A DNA stretch of 64,000 bases, from the NCBI GenBank assembly GCA_947095585.1, contig OX352762.1, positions 10,333,969-10,397,968 on the forward strand. Direction: 5' to 3'. Made by a program: the position numbers and the translations under genes. The notes under the pieces were generated by a model. That model was not told where the DNA came from. It searched no databases and worked only from the letters and a program-made list of their open reading frames with translations. Numbering within the stretch: the first letter of the stretch is position 1; every line of letters starts with the position of its first letter. The DNA is from Nephrocerus scutellatus (taxonomy: Eukaryota; Arthropoda; Insecta; Diptera; Pipunculidae). Positions 46,111 to 56,231 of the stretch are shown here, one piece after another.

Positions 46111-46934
46111 AGGGGCAGGGGGGCTAATATTTAGAATGTCTAGAGCGGGCACTGTCTTCGTATGTAGCAGTCTTACCGTACACTGCAGGACATGGTAGTG
46201 CGTGGGATAGTTTCTATCCTGGATGGCCTAGGATATTAGAGGTGGTATCCTAGTGACAAATTATGGGGTTCGAGGTTCCGGACGAAGGTGCTGCCAGGGT
46301 CTGCTTTGCAATCGTCCAGGCACGCTGAGTCCCTTGATGTCAGACCTCACCAATGTCGCGTTGGTACTGCGGGGGTTGGCTTTACCCACAGATAAGGTTG
46401 ATCGCCTTGGAGGTTAGCTGGGCCAACCTTTGGTTGAGGACCAGTTTCGTTCTGGCCTTGGCCTACGTAGTGTATTACGTTTTTTTCTCGAAGAGAGGAC
46501 CGCTAAGTGTAGTACATATTCTCATCAGTATGCTGAATGGCGCAAGCTAGGCAAGCGCGGGGCTCACGCTCCAACTCTCAAATGGTGTGATGTAAACTGG
46601 GCTGCCGTCAAAGCACTGATAAATTGTTGGGAACATAAACTGAACCCATTTTCAATCCTGTGACTTCGATGTGAAATCAATTGGTTGACTCCGTGTTTCC
46701 CAAATCTTATTATACAGGCCTTTAAAATAGCCGTCAACCACTTTCTGAAGGACGGCCGTTCATTAGAGGATGAGATTATTTTTTTCGTATTGCTTTTTCA
46801 ATGAATCAGAGAGAATTGTGAGCAAATAAATCGAAACCGGCTCAAACGTGAGGAATGTGATTTATTGTAAATCGTTATTGTCCTTCGATTTTTAAATTTT
46901 ATTTTTAATAAAGGGCACAGCACACCTTATTGCC
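46111..46934 (+). other. GC-richer stretch of unknown origin
   Basis: Between 46130 and 46660 the base composition is richer in G and C than its surroundings and similar to the LINE-D coding parts. Two overlapping plus-strand frames (46353-46550 and 46430-46663) include 'VEDQFRSGLGLRSVLRFFLE' and 'WRKLGKRGAHAPTLKWCD'. I do not recognise a family. It could be another element's coding sequence. 46670-46934 is AT-rich with nothing seen. Confidence 0.35.
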
Positions 46935-47154
46935 GTGACGCAAGTCCTTCAGAGAGTTCTCCCTTGGCAATTAGTTTATGTATATAAAATGTATAAGATT
47001 AGAAGTAGCGAACAGGAGATCGTTAATGAATATAAGAAAGAGTGTCGTAGACAAAACAGAGCCTTGTGAAACAGCGGCGTTTAGGCGATGAACATTGGAT
47101 TTGAAACCATCCAATACGACCTGGATTTAACGGCCAGAAAGGAAGTTACTATTT
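46935..47154 (-). mobile_element. LINE RT scrap (block B region)
   Basis: On the minus strand 'VVLDGFKSNVHRLNAAVSQG' followed by 'SVLSTTLFLIFINDLLFATS' reads as RT block B and its surroundings ('GVPQGSVLSP' type, changed to AVSQGSVLST). It is the only sign of this lineage in the window. Its upstream side ends exactly at the DD41D transposon, which may have inserted into it, but the other flank (past 48460) is not recognisable as its continuation. Confidence 0.75.
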
Positions 47155-47156
47155 TA

Positions 47157-48460
47157 ACGGGTGTTTTTTTAAGAGGTTGCCGATTTTTTTTTTGAATAAA
47201 ACACATATAAAATTATGAAATGACCAAAATTTTTTTTTATTTGGTAGATAATTTTTTGGCATTTAACATTTAAACACAATTTCTGGCATATGGCTACCAC
47301 GACTATTTTTCACAAATGTCATTCTGGAGGTCCAATTTTCCAGCACTTTTTCAAGCATTTGAGGGCGTATGTCAGCAATGACACGTTGAATATTGGTTTC
47401 CAAAGCGTCAATCGATTGAGGTTTATCCACATAAACCAATGACTTCACGTATCCCCACAAAAAGTAATCGAGTGGCGTCAAATCGCACGAACGCGGAGGC
47501 CAATTCACCGGACCATTTCTCGAAATAATGTTGTCGTTGAAAGTTTCTTTCAATAAGTCGATTGTTTCACGTGCTGTATGGCAAGTGGCACCATCTTGTT
47601 GAAACCACATTTCTTCCATATCCATATCTTCAAGATTTGACAACAAAAACTCATTTAACATGGTTCTGTATCGATTTCCATTCACGGTAACGCGTCGTCC
47701 TTCCTCATTTTTAAAGAAATATGGACCGATGATCCCACCAGCCCATAGACCGCACCAAACAGTACATTTATCAGGATGCATTGGTAATTCTTGAACGGCG
47801 TGTGGATTATCTTTGCTCCAAATGCGACAATTTTGTTTGTTGACGTATCCATTTAACAAAAAATGCGCCTCATCACTGAAGAGAATTTTACGGTAAAAAA
47901 ATGGATCTTCGTTCAATTGATTTAACGACCAATCACTGAATTCACGGCGCAAACGATGGTCGTGTGGCTTTAATTCTTGCACCAATTGAATTTTGTATGG
48001 CACCAAACCCAAATCTTTACGTAAAATTTTCCATAAAGTCGATGGACAAAGTCCAATTTGCTGAGCACGACGACGAATCGATAAATTGTCGTTTTCTTCG
48101 ACACTGGCCTCAACGACAGCAATATTTTCTTCTGTACGAACTCTTCTCATTCTTGTCGGTGGCTTGGCATCCAAAAGAGTGAATGTAGACCGAAATTTGG
48201 TAATTACGTTCTTTATGGTGGTCTCTGACGGACGATTATGTGCACCATAAAATTCACGAAGTGCTCTATAAACATTTTTAATTGAACACTGATTTTGAAA
48301 ATAAATTTCCACGATTTGAAAACGTTGTTCTGGAGTTAACCTATTCATAATGATTTGCCAAACAATACTGAGTAGAAATGCCACTTTGAGCTGTCAAAAC
48401 AACTGTCATAAAATAAAACGACATCTATCGGAAAAACAAACCTCCTAAAAAAACACCCTT
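47157..48460 (-). mobile_element. Complete DD41D (rosa-type) Tc1/mariner transposon
   Basis: 1304 bp with 22-bp terminal inverted repeats: left 47157-47178 (ACGGGTGTTTTTTTAAGAGG, plus TT), right 48439-48460 as the complement of AAGGGTGTTTTTTTAGGAGG plus TT; 20 of 22 positions match. TA lies directly outside both ends (47155-47156 and 48461-48462), the superfamily's target duplication. One unbroken transposase gene fills the interior. It is the only structurally intact autonomous element seen here. The right side abuts a TA microsatellite, a natural landing site for a TA-targeting transposase. Confidence 0.93.
47263..48348 (-). CDS. DD41D transposase (Tc1/mariner superfamily, rosa type)
   Basis: Cut-and-paste transposase acting in the nucleus on its own TIRs. 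I choose the ATG at 48348 (361 residues) because the protein then starts 'MNRLTPEQRFQIVEIYFQNQ', the usual start of this family. An in-frame ATG 12 codons upstream adds only a hydrophobic stretch. Residues about 1-60 and 75-125 are two helix-turn-helix DNA-binding regions ('NLSIRRRAQQIGLCPSTLWK'). Catalytic aspartates are D159 ('ILFSDEAHF'), D252 ('WFQQDGATCHTA') and D294 ('LTPLDYFLWG'). Exactly 41 residues separate the last two, the DD41D signature. There is no frameshift or stop, and all three catalytic residues are present. Activity is plausible but untested. Confidence 0.93.
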   Translation of the reverse strand: MNRLTPEQRFQIVEIYFQNQCSIKNVYRALREFYGAHNRPSETTIKNVITKFRSTFTLLDAKPPTRMRRVRTEENIAVVEASVEENDNLSIRRRAQQIGLCPSTLWKILRKDLGLVPYKIQLVQELKPHDHRLRREFSDWSLNQLNEDPFFYRKILFSDEAHFLLNGYVNKQNCRIWSKDNPHAVQELPMHPDKCTVWCGLWAGGIIGPYFFKNEEGRRVTVNGNRYRTMLNEFLLSNLEDMDMEEMWFQQDGATCHTARETIDLLKETFNDNIISRNGPVNWPPRSCDLTPLDYFLWGYVKSLVYVDKPQSIDALETNIQRVIADIRPQMLEKVLENWTSRMTFVKNSRGSHMPEIVFKC

Positions 48461-48480
48461 TATATATATATATATATATA
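48461..48480. repeat. (TA)10 microsatellite
   Basis: Twenty bases of alternating TA directly at the right end of the DD41D element, including its target duplication. Confidence 0.95.
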
Positions 48481-48833
48481 ACTGTCAGTTATTGTCAATT
48501 ATTTTCAACTTTTTGATTCAAATCAGTATTAGCTCAAAAATTTTGAATCAAAGATTGAAATAAAGATTGAGATTTTTCCCAAATATTCAAAATGGCTGCT
48601 ACAAATGTAAACAATGAGAAACAATAAGAACTAGTTGTACATTGTACTATAGCGGCACTAATTCTTGGACACATGACACAAATATTTAATGCCGTTTCCT
48701 TTTCTAAATCTAATGGAAAGTCTCATTACCCGTGATGGTGAAACAAATCCAAAACAAAACCAAAAGAAAGACGTTGTACAACACATTTTGTAAAATGGTG
48801 TGTGTGAGATCTGAAACACTTCTGAATCAGATT
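48481..48833. other. Unannotated sequence
   Basis: Nothing recognised between the DD41D transposon and the MITE. Confidence 0.4.
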
Positions 48834-48841
48834 GAAATTAT

Positions 48842-49077
48842 CTTTGACTATAGAATATATGGACCGCCAATCAAATGACAGCTACTTATATTTTTCAAAT
48901 AAAAAGCGTATCCAACATCTGCAGCGACTACACGTTTCCGTGGCAAAAATGTAAACTAAAATACAAATTTAACGTACTTCTTAGTTCGTTTATTTCACAC
49001 GAAAACGCGTGAGCGCTGCAGATGTTTGATACATGCATGAAGTTACCATTGACGGTCCATACATTCTATAGTCAAAG
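48842..49077. mobile_element. MITE with 8-bp target-site duplication
   Basis: A 236-bp non-coding element. Terminal inverted repeats begin CTTTGACTATAGAATATATG and extend 30 bp with two mismatches (48842-48871 against 49048-49077). A further inner pair (48908-48926 against 49014-49032, CATCTGCAGCG core) makes nearly the whole element a foldback. The perfect direct repeat GAAATTAT lies immediately outside both ends (48834-48841 and 49078-49085). Eight-bp duplications are made by the hAT, P and Merlin superfamilies. The terminal bases do not let me choose. No transposase is nearby. Confidence 0.9.
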
Positions 49078-49085
49078 GAAATTAT

Positions 49086-50499
49086 GAATTTGACCAACTT
49101 TTTGTTAAAGAAAAACACTCTATGCGTTTATTTCTCTATGGCCACAACGTTGCGTTTTCTATCATCAATTAAATTACGAGCCAGCACGGTTGTTCGTGTC
49201 TGTTTAAACTGCATATATATACAGTTATATAATATTCTTATATGTGTATTACATTAGCTTAGTTTTATAATTTAATATAGAAAATGAATTTCTTGAAAAA
49301 CATATGGGGCAAACACAAGAAATCAAAAATAAATTCCTTCAATTAGTCGAAGACCAACATGCAGAGAAAAACTGAAATTCTATTTTTGGAAAATTGATTT
49401 TGACTTTTGTTGTTTGTTCCTTGAGGCAATAATTTTTCATTTTCTTGATGGTGGATTTCTTGATATAAATAGGAAACTGTCATGTGGGAGGGGAGCAGTA
49501 GGTAGCGTGTGTCTGTGTTTGTTAATGTTATTAGTTATTACCTACGGTGCGAGCAATGAATAAATGTGCATCAAGAAATTAGTCGGATGATTTATGTTAA
49601 TTTTTCATCGTTTTTTTGGTTTTTTTTTAAAATAAATTTGATCAGATAGAACGCAAAATATATCTACAATTTTTTTTATAAAAAATTTGCTCAAGAAATG
49701 TCTTTCGTTTGTGCGATGATATTAGCATTTTGCGTTGCGTTTTAATACAGCGTGTTAAGTTTTCTCCTTTTATCTTTGATTATATTTTGAAATAAAGCCA
49801 GAAAAATATTTTCAATCTGCCGTTCAAGGTTAGGAGATATGGCGGTTTAAGATCACAGGAAGAATTAACGATTCTAAATGCCAAATCATGAGGTAAACTC
49901 AGTACAAAAATGTACTTCGCATCATATTTTTCTGGTAGGATAAATTCAAATTAAGAATGTAATTATAATATATGTTCAGTGAATGTCGCGTAGACTCCAA
50001 GATTGCGTGGGTTCCCATATGGTTCTGTCGGATCGTTTTCGTTAAAAAGAGGCCACGGGGTCTCCTTCGCTTCTCCACACAGTCTGCAGTTGCCAACAAT
50101 ATGGTATTGTAGTGTTTTTCTGCCAGAAATTTGTTATTCCATAAAGCAGTTTTCTAGTGTGTTTCTCTTTTATAAATAAGCTAATTGTCTAGCCAACCAA
50201 AGTGTTGATAATGTCATAAATCTCCGAAATCGACCCTCATCCTATTCAGGGCCAACAACTTACTGTAAAATTTCCTCTATAACTTTGCATGAGAAATAGT
50301 CAGATAAATCAAGGTTCTTCTCTACGATCAACTCTCAGCACCCGCTTTTTCTAAGCACGATCTCATTTACCTTACCTTTGATTTCAATTTTGTGACCGTA
50401 GCCAATACATTTGAATATAGAGACTTTAAAAGAATTAATTACTTATTATTAGATGAACATGTAAGGACAGTTAATTGGGATGTTATTTACTATTTCTCA
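49086..50499. other. Unannotated sequence
   Basis: No gene or repeat family was recognised. Poly-T runs lie near 49610-49630 and 49670. Confidence 0.45.
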
Positions 50500-51065
50500 C
50501 ATACGGGGGGCCAGCACTAATCGCCGTAAGGCTTGTTTTCTCGAACACGATTAAGACATCAGTGTTTTGGTAAGCACCAAAGTCTCGGATCCAAATATAT
50601 GTTCTGGTATGAACATAGTCTTATACATCAGCAGGTTGGCCTTTATGATTAAATTCCGGAATTTGACAGACTCTAGTAGACTTTGTTAACTTTAAGAAAC
50701 CCTGGAGGTATTTTTGATTCCAATCTGTTATCGCCTGATACGAAAGACTCGAGATAGTTTAAGAATTGCATTTGTTTTAATTCGAGGTCTAGTATCGTAA
50801 TTGAGGGACCAAAGCTGGATCTTCTGCACACAGAAATGGCCAAAATGTCCCTTATTTGTGAAGTCCGCGATTAAGTACCACCAGGTCGGTCTGAATAAAA
50901 ATTTCTTGTGCAGCTATCTGCGTAAGCAAGTATATAGATCGACTTATAAAGGAGTGTTCCTGTCGCCGTTACATCAGAGTTTCGGATTACTTTCTCCAAA
51001 GGTTGGAGAGGAAGCAGGCCAGTCTATCCCCTTGTCCTAACCCGTTGTAGAATATGATAATATAA
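50500..51065 (-). mobile_element. LINE family B copy (RT block B to 'SETW' region)
   Basis: Minus strand from 51065: a degraded block B ('ILQRVRTRG' and 'LLPLQPLEKVIRNSDVTATG'), block C 'SIYILAYADSC' (YADD changed to YADS, about 50930), 'ISVCRRSSFGPSITILDLEL' (about 50820), then the post-RT region ending near the 'IPEHIFGSETLVL' equivalent (about 50590). It adds the block B-C region missing from the 33350 copy. Many frameshifts. Confidence 0.8.
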
Positions 51066-51097
51066 CCTTTTTATAACCTTGTTATAACCTTTTTAAT

Positions 51098-51345
51098 GAG
51101 CGCCGTGGTCAGTGCGTTGGACTTCTGAGCAGGTTCGAATCGTAGAAGCATCAAAATTCTTTTGCACTAAAACTCCGAGAGTAATATTTGTTACCGAAAG
51201 CCTCTCAATTCACATTTCGGATACGACAGTAAATTGTAGGTCTATTCTTTTTGTGGACAAAATATAACACGCACAACAGCAATGGTCGCGAGAATCTAGA
51301 CCTTGCTCCACATCGGTCTGCTGCGCCAAATATGATTATTATTAC
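51098..51345 (+). mobile_element. SINE copy, plus strand, with LINE-B-like tail
   Basis: Head: GAGCGCCGTGGTCAGTGCGT and box B GCAGGTTCGAATCG. The body (CCGAGAGTAATATTTGTTACCG, and so on) corresponds in reverse to 40724-40900. The 3' end reads GCGCCAAATATGATTATTAT. It is diverged from the copies at 40713 and 59498 but has the same layout. Its last bases resemble the end of LINE-B (GAGCCAAATATGATGATGAT). No clear target duplication. Confidence 0.85.
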
Positions 51346-52731
51346 TTAGGCCAAAGGGCGAAACTCCTAGAACTCGATCTTCGAGCGATATCATGTTGTA
51401 TTGAGACAAAAGAGTTTCTTTAGCATTGAGCCAAGTTTAAAAACCCAAAAACAGTAAGTCAGGTCTAAAAACTGTATTTTTTTTTGATTGGATGCAAGTT
51501 TACATAAGGCTTTAACTAATCAGAGATGAGGAGCAAGTTTTTTTTTTTTTAATTGGGAGTTAAAAAATCGCCTACTCTCGTACAACTGGGGCCATATTTT
51601 TCACATGACATTAAATCTTGTAGGACAGTATGACAACTGTATCCATTTTTTCTATGTAGGGTTTAATTGCCACATATAATTTAAATAACATATCTACATA
51701 ACCTACAAATATGTAAGTACATATCAGTAAGATTGCATATTGCACAATAAAATATAAGAACTACCTCAGCGTTCTATAGTATGGCCAAACGTATTTCTTC
51801 ATCAAAAACCTCCAACTTAGCAATGGAATGATATTGTTAGTTAATGATGCTATATTTTAAGACAAAATGACTGCTGGTTGTTTTATATTGATAAATATAA
51901 ATATTGATAAGTTGGTAACAAAAATTGTGTGTTCCCATCTCTTTTTGTCGCACTAATAATAAATATCACATCTATTTTGGGAATTATTTTTGAGAAACAA
52001 CTTGCCAATGGTAGCGTGCGCATTCATTACCACAAGCCACAACGCACTACTTGTTGTTGCTGGCGTAGTCGTTTATTGCTAGCTGTTCATTCACTCTGTG
52101 GATAAAAATATCCGTGCGAGTATCTCTAATACTGGGTTGGCAGTTGAAAGCGATCGAAAAAATGAATTTATAGATTAAATTAAATAAACTGAAAATACAA
52201 ATGCTGCGCGAAATGCTTTCAAGAGTTCAGCCAAAAAGTGCAAATGTCGCGGCGCCCCACATGTTTTTTTCGTACATCGTTTTATTTCTTTCAAGAAATA
52301 TTTCGAGCGGCGAGTGAACTAAAAACAGCTGCTGCTGCTGCTGCTCCCCCTGCTAGCGTCCTCAGGACGGGAAGCAATTAAATTCACACAATCGAAAGTG
52401 AAATTTCGCGAATGTTTCAGCATCCCTCACTCGGCATCAAGAAGTTGTTACACAGTCATATAAATAGTAATGTTGAGCGCTTGGGTTGAACGCGTGACAT
52501 CATCGTCTGGCTGCGATTGATGGAGGAATAAAGTCAGCGTAGCTATTTGGCCCCATTGACTTGTGACCTTTATTTCTTTCGATGACAGAAATTGCTGACA
52601 ATTTAGAATGTGCTGAAATTTTGTGTTGCATTTTTAGTTTTATTTGTAGCTTCAATTAGTTAATCGGGAGTTGAGTCAGCATTTTAAAGGGAAGATTTTG
52701 TTGACTTGGTTTTTGTTTAATTGTTACGAAA
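51346..52731. other. Unannotated sequence
   Basis: No gene was recognised. Poly-T at 51538-51551 and a GCT microsatellite at 52330-52343 are the only visible structure. Confidence 0.45.
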
Positions 52732-53310
52732 TTTCGGCTTTCTAGAGTTTGTAAAATTTTGCAAATAAAAACACAATACAAGTTTCCGTTAGTTCACAAA
52801 TTATAACTTTAATTAACAAATAGCAATAGTTCACAAACTTACACTGGTGATTACTTATTATTCACTTATAACACTACTACTTATTAACCCCGTTTGGATC
52901 CATCACAAGCTAAGATAACAGGCTTTGTCTGGCTGTTTTTTCCAAGTTTTTCCCAAATTTTCCAATTTTCCAAGTTCCTATAATCATCCCCGGAGTGTTA
53001 CGAACATTTTTTTAAAAAATGAGCCAAATCGGTCCAGCCATGAAAAGGATACAGACAGACAGAGCAGAGCTACTTTCACCTTTACTATATTAGTAAGAAT
53101 TTTTCAAATAGGCGGGTATTTCTATCTACTTTTTTACGTTTTAAGTAGTCGGTTTCACTTTCAATTAATAACTTAACTTATTGCGATAAAGTTGTTATAT
53201 TTATACCAAATCTTCATTTCCCAGAAGCTTCTTATCTTATCTATTCTATTCTATCTGAACCATCTAGGTTCTGGCAAGTACCATAACAGTAACTGGTGTA
53301 ATCTTATATA
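52732..53310 (+). mobile_element. Solo LTR, copy 1, interrupted by another repeat
   Basis: Starts TGTTACGAAATTTCGGCTTT and runs through CACTGGTGATTACTTATTAT (about 52840), matching the LTRs at 57554-58028 (reverse) and 60457-60725. After an insertion (52886-53165) it resumes at AACTTATTGCGATAAAGTTG and continues to about 53310. No internal retrotransposon coding lies beside it. The 3' end is eroded. Confidence 0.75.
52886..53165. mobile_element. Unclassified repeat nested in LTR copy 1
   Basis: This sequence is absent from the other two LTR copies. In reverse it reads TTCTTACTAATATAGTAAAG, then a CTGTCTGTCTG stretch and CATGGCTGGACCGATTTGGC, a pattern seen in common insect non-autonomous repeats. 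No coding or inverted ends were seen. Confidence 0.55.
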
Positions 53311-53334
53311 TTTAACTTTTTATAATAAAAGTTC

Positions 53335-53620
53335 CACACGTTAGACACAATATTACTGCCACACGAGAAATTTGACACGCGTCATATGTGGACTATAAAA
53401 AATAGATGCTTAAATACTCAAAAAATGTAGCTCTCTAGGTCGTGTGGAAGATGGTTATAAAGGACTTCAAAGCAGTCGAAAAAAAAAGTCGACCCATCAC
53501 ACGCAACACGCGTAATTCTCGGAATATAAAAAATGCTATTTTGTACTTAGTCACAAAATTTCAGTTCTCTAGGTCGTGTGGAAGGTTGTTAAAAAGGACC
53601 TCAAATACAGACAAACAGAA
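53335..53620 (+). repeat. Dispersed tandem family, about 2.2 units of roughly 130 bp
   Basis: CTCTCTAGGTCGTGTGGAAG starts at 53431 and TTCTCTAGGTCGTGTGGAAG at 53563, so the unit is about 132 bp. Each unit runs through AAAGGAC(T)TCAAA, a poly-A-like AGTCGAAAAAAAA, CCCATCACACGC, ACGCG, CGGAATATAAAAAATGC and CACAAAATTTCAG. A diverged partial unit precedes it at 53335. It is the best-preserved array of the family also found at 11950, 39660 and 40682. Confidence 0.85.
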
Positions 53621-56231
53621 GTCAAGTAAAGTTAAATAAAAGTTTTTTTAAAAAAAGTTGACTTTAAGATTTGCGTCACCCTCTTAATTGATTCATCAAC
53701 TTTTATAAAACTTTTTAGATTTTCAAGGTAAACTTCGGTTTCTGTTGAGGTTGCCATTTTAATCGTCTTTTTGCACTATTAGTTCAAAAATATGACAGGA
53801 CCATTGATGTACACTTGAGGCATCCCGGCACAGTATGTACCTAATGTTATTTTTGGTATACATTTTTGTTTCGTTATCGCTTCTGAAACCATAATGACTG
53901 CTTTACTTGCGTGCGATTAGGGCAAATGGGCAAAGGCAAATGAAGGCGTCGAGAAGACGATGCCTGAGCATCGACATTGACTTTTTGTTTACTTGCCAAA
54001 ATATTTGTTTTCAAGACATAATTTAGTTTCTCAATTACTAACAATTGCATTTTTCAGAATTTCATTATTTTCTTTGCGCTGCTTTCCAACATTCTCTTAG
54101 CTTCAAATGTATTGAACGGGTGACGCCATGACATATTACAATTCATAACAACTTCCATATTTACCTGGAATATATATTAAATACCTACTCCTGTACTTAA
54201 ATACAAAATACCATTTATTTCGCTATCTATATAGTGTGTATTAAGAAATGATCTTTTCAAAATGGCTTCCTTTAAAAAGAACTCAAAGAAAGTGCCAAAT
54301 TGTAAAATCACTACGATCTAACAAAAGTCACGTTCAAGGAACAACAACGAAATACAACCCTTTCTGGTATTCTGTGTTATTAGGCGTAATTCCGTCTTGA
54401 CAATAGTGAGAGTGGTTTTTCTTTTGAGCAACCAACCAGAAGTGCCTGTTGGCAGTTACACATTTATTCAAAATTTTACTTACCAACGACATTGTGAAAA
54501 AGGAGAACTTATTTCAAGCCAAGTTCAACCCTTTGTTAAATACAATAATTCCATCACGAATGCTAAAGGGCTGTGCAAAAAAAAACAACGTACGAGTATT
54601 TGTGCGGACTTATCGAGTATATTATGTGAGATCTTATGCGTTCTTCTCACTATGTGTCGTCCGTCCCTTTGCAAAGCCGATTCAACATCGAGTGAGCACA
54701 AAAACGAATGATGACGATGCAGTGGCCAGCCAGAGCCAAAGATACGCCTGCTGCAAATTCTGAATAGAATACTAAGCGAATGTGACTGCGGCTTTGAAAT
54801 TTTTGAAAGAATCTACCACAAACATTGCATCGCATTGTTGCTCTTGTTATTCGCTATGTAGCTATGTGAAATATGTAGAATGAGTCTGACACGTTTCAAA
54901 GCTGCCGCACCGCACATATTGCTGGACTTTGGCTTTATCTTTTTGGGCGGAAAATATTTTCTTTTAATAGCGATGATGATGATGATGATGATGACAACAC
55001 ACATCCACCGCGTGATAACCCAGTGCAGGGTCGGTTTTGGCACGGATAAGTTCTTACTGGTCATCATCGCTGAAGAATTTAATGATTTTCTGTTCGTACG
55101 AGAGGATTGCGTGAAAATATCTAAGTCAGTGGATAAGAAACTCCCAGCCGCTGCCATATGAGAAAAGTTCGTTATACACTTAAGTCATTTGTTGTTGTTT
55201 TTTCTTAAAGCTGCAAATACTTTTGGTCATAAATCAACTAAAACGAATCGCGCTTTTTTTAGAATTTGTTCTCGCACATTGAACCATTATCGAATTTCTT
55301 ATTCTTTCCGTTAAGAGGGTAAATTATTGCAATTCTAATGCGATATTTTCATGGGACTTCTTCACACTTTCTGATTCTTCATCTCTAAGGAAAACTTAAG
55401 GTGCAAGTTTCCAAGAAACTGGAAATTTTTTCGATTTCTTTGATTTATGACTTTATCGATAGTCGCGAGAAATCTATGGGAAACTTGTTTTTCCTCTTTT
55501 TTATTTTGAATCTTAAACGAATTTTAAATTTAAAATTCACATTAGTCTGAAGAGGTTTTTATAATTTATATTGAAATTATTCTTCGGCTATAAGTTAGGT
55601 TCTCTGAAAGGCATTCAAAAGTATTGAAGCGGAACTTTGTGAGGAAAATTATAAAATTAACATCTCAAGTATAAAAACATTTTTAAGATCTTTAGACTCG
55701 TTCACTTCTACTAATGGAAACATTTTAAAATGGAGGTTACAATTAAGCAAAATTCTAAAAAGGAAATCAATTGAACTATTAATGATTTATTGTAAGCCGT
55801 CGTTCTTTCTTTAATAATGAATTCAATTAGTAGAAAAGAATTATACCCATATCGGTTTTCCTCTTGCTTTTCACAAGTTCCAGACCATTGTTCATGCGGA
55901 TCTAATTTAAGTTGAATTTAAAGATTTGGACGACTATTATCTTATAAATCAGCTTAGATTTTATAAGTCAACTAGAAGCGCCTAGTACGAATTACACTGT
56001 CCCCCAAACCTCACACCCAACCGAACAAACACCCACCGTGCAAATCACACTAACCCTCAATACCCCAAACCCTCTCTAAGAAATCAAACACCTAATACTA
56101 GTTACTCTAGCGCGACAATAGTCTTTTAGAACTTTGCCAACTATCTACTACGCTGAGTAGATCGATTCTCGTTAGCCGGTTGTGACTGCCAAGAACAGTG
56201 CAATCACACTGTTACGTTACGAATACAATTT
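53621..56231. other. Unannotated sequence
   Basis: No gene was recognised. A GAT microsatellite (54972-54993) accounts for methionine-rich or isoleucine-rich frames on both strands. 55998-56095 is C- and A-rich and almost free of G (see findings). The rest is AT-rich. Confidence 0.45.

Noticed and set aside
54880..55161. 93-codon plus-strand and 114-codon minus-strand frames
   Set aside because: Both depend on the GAT microsatellite at 54972-54993, giving poly-M or poly-I runs. No motif and mutually antisense.
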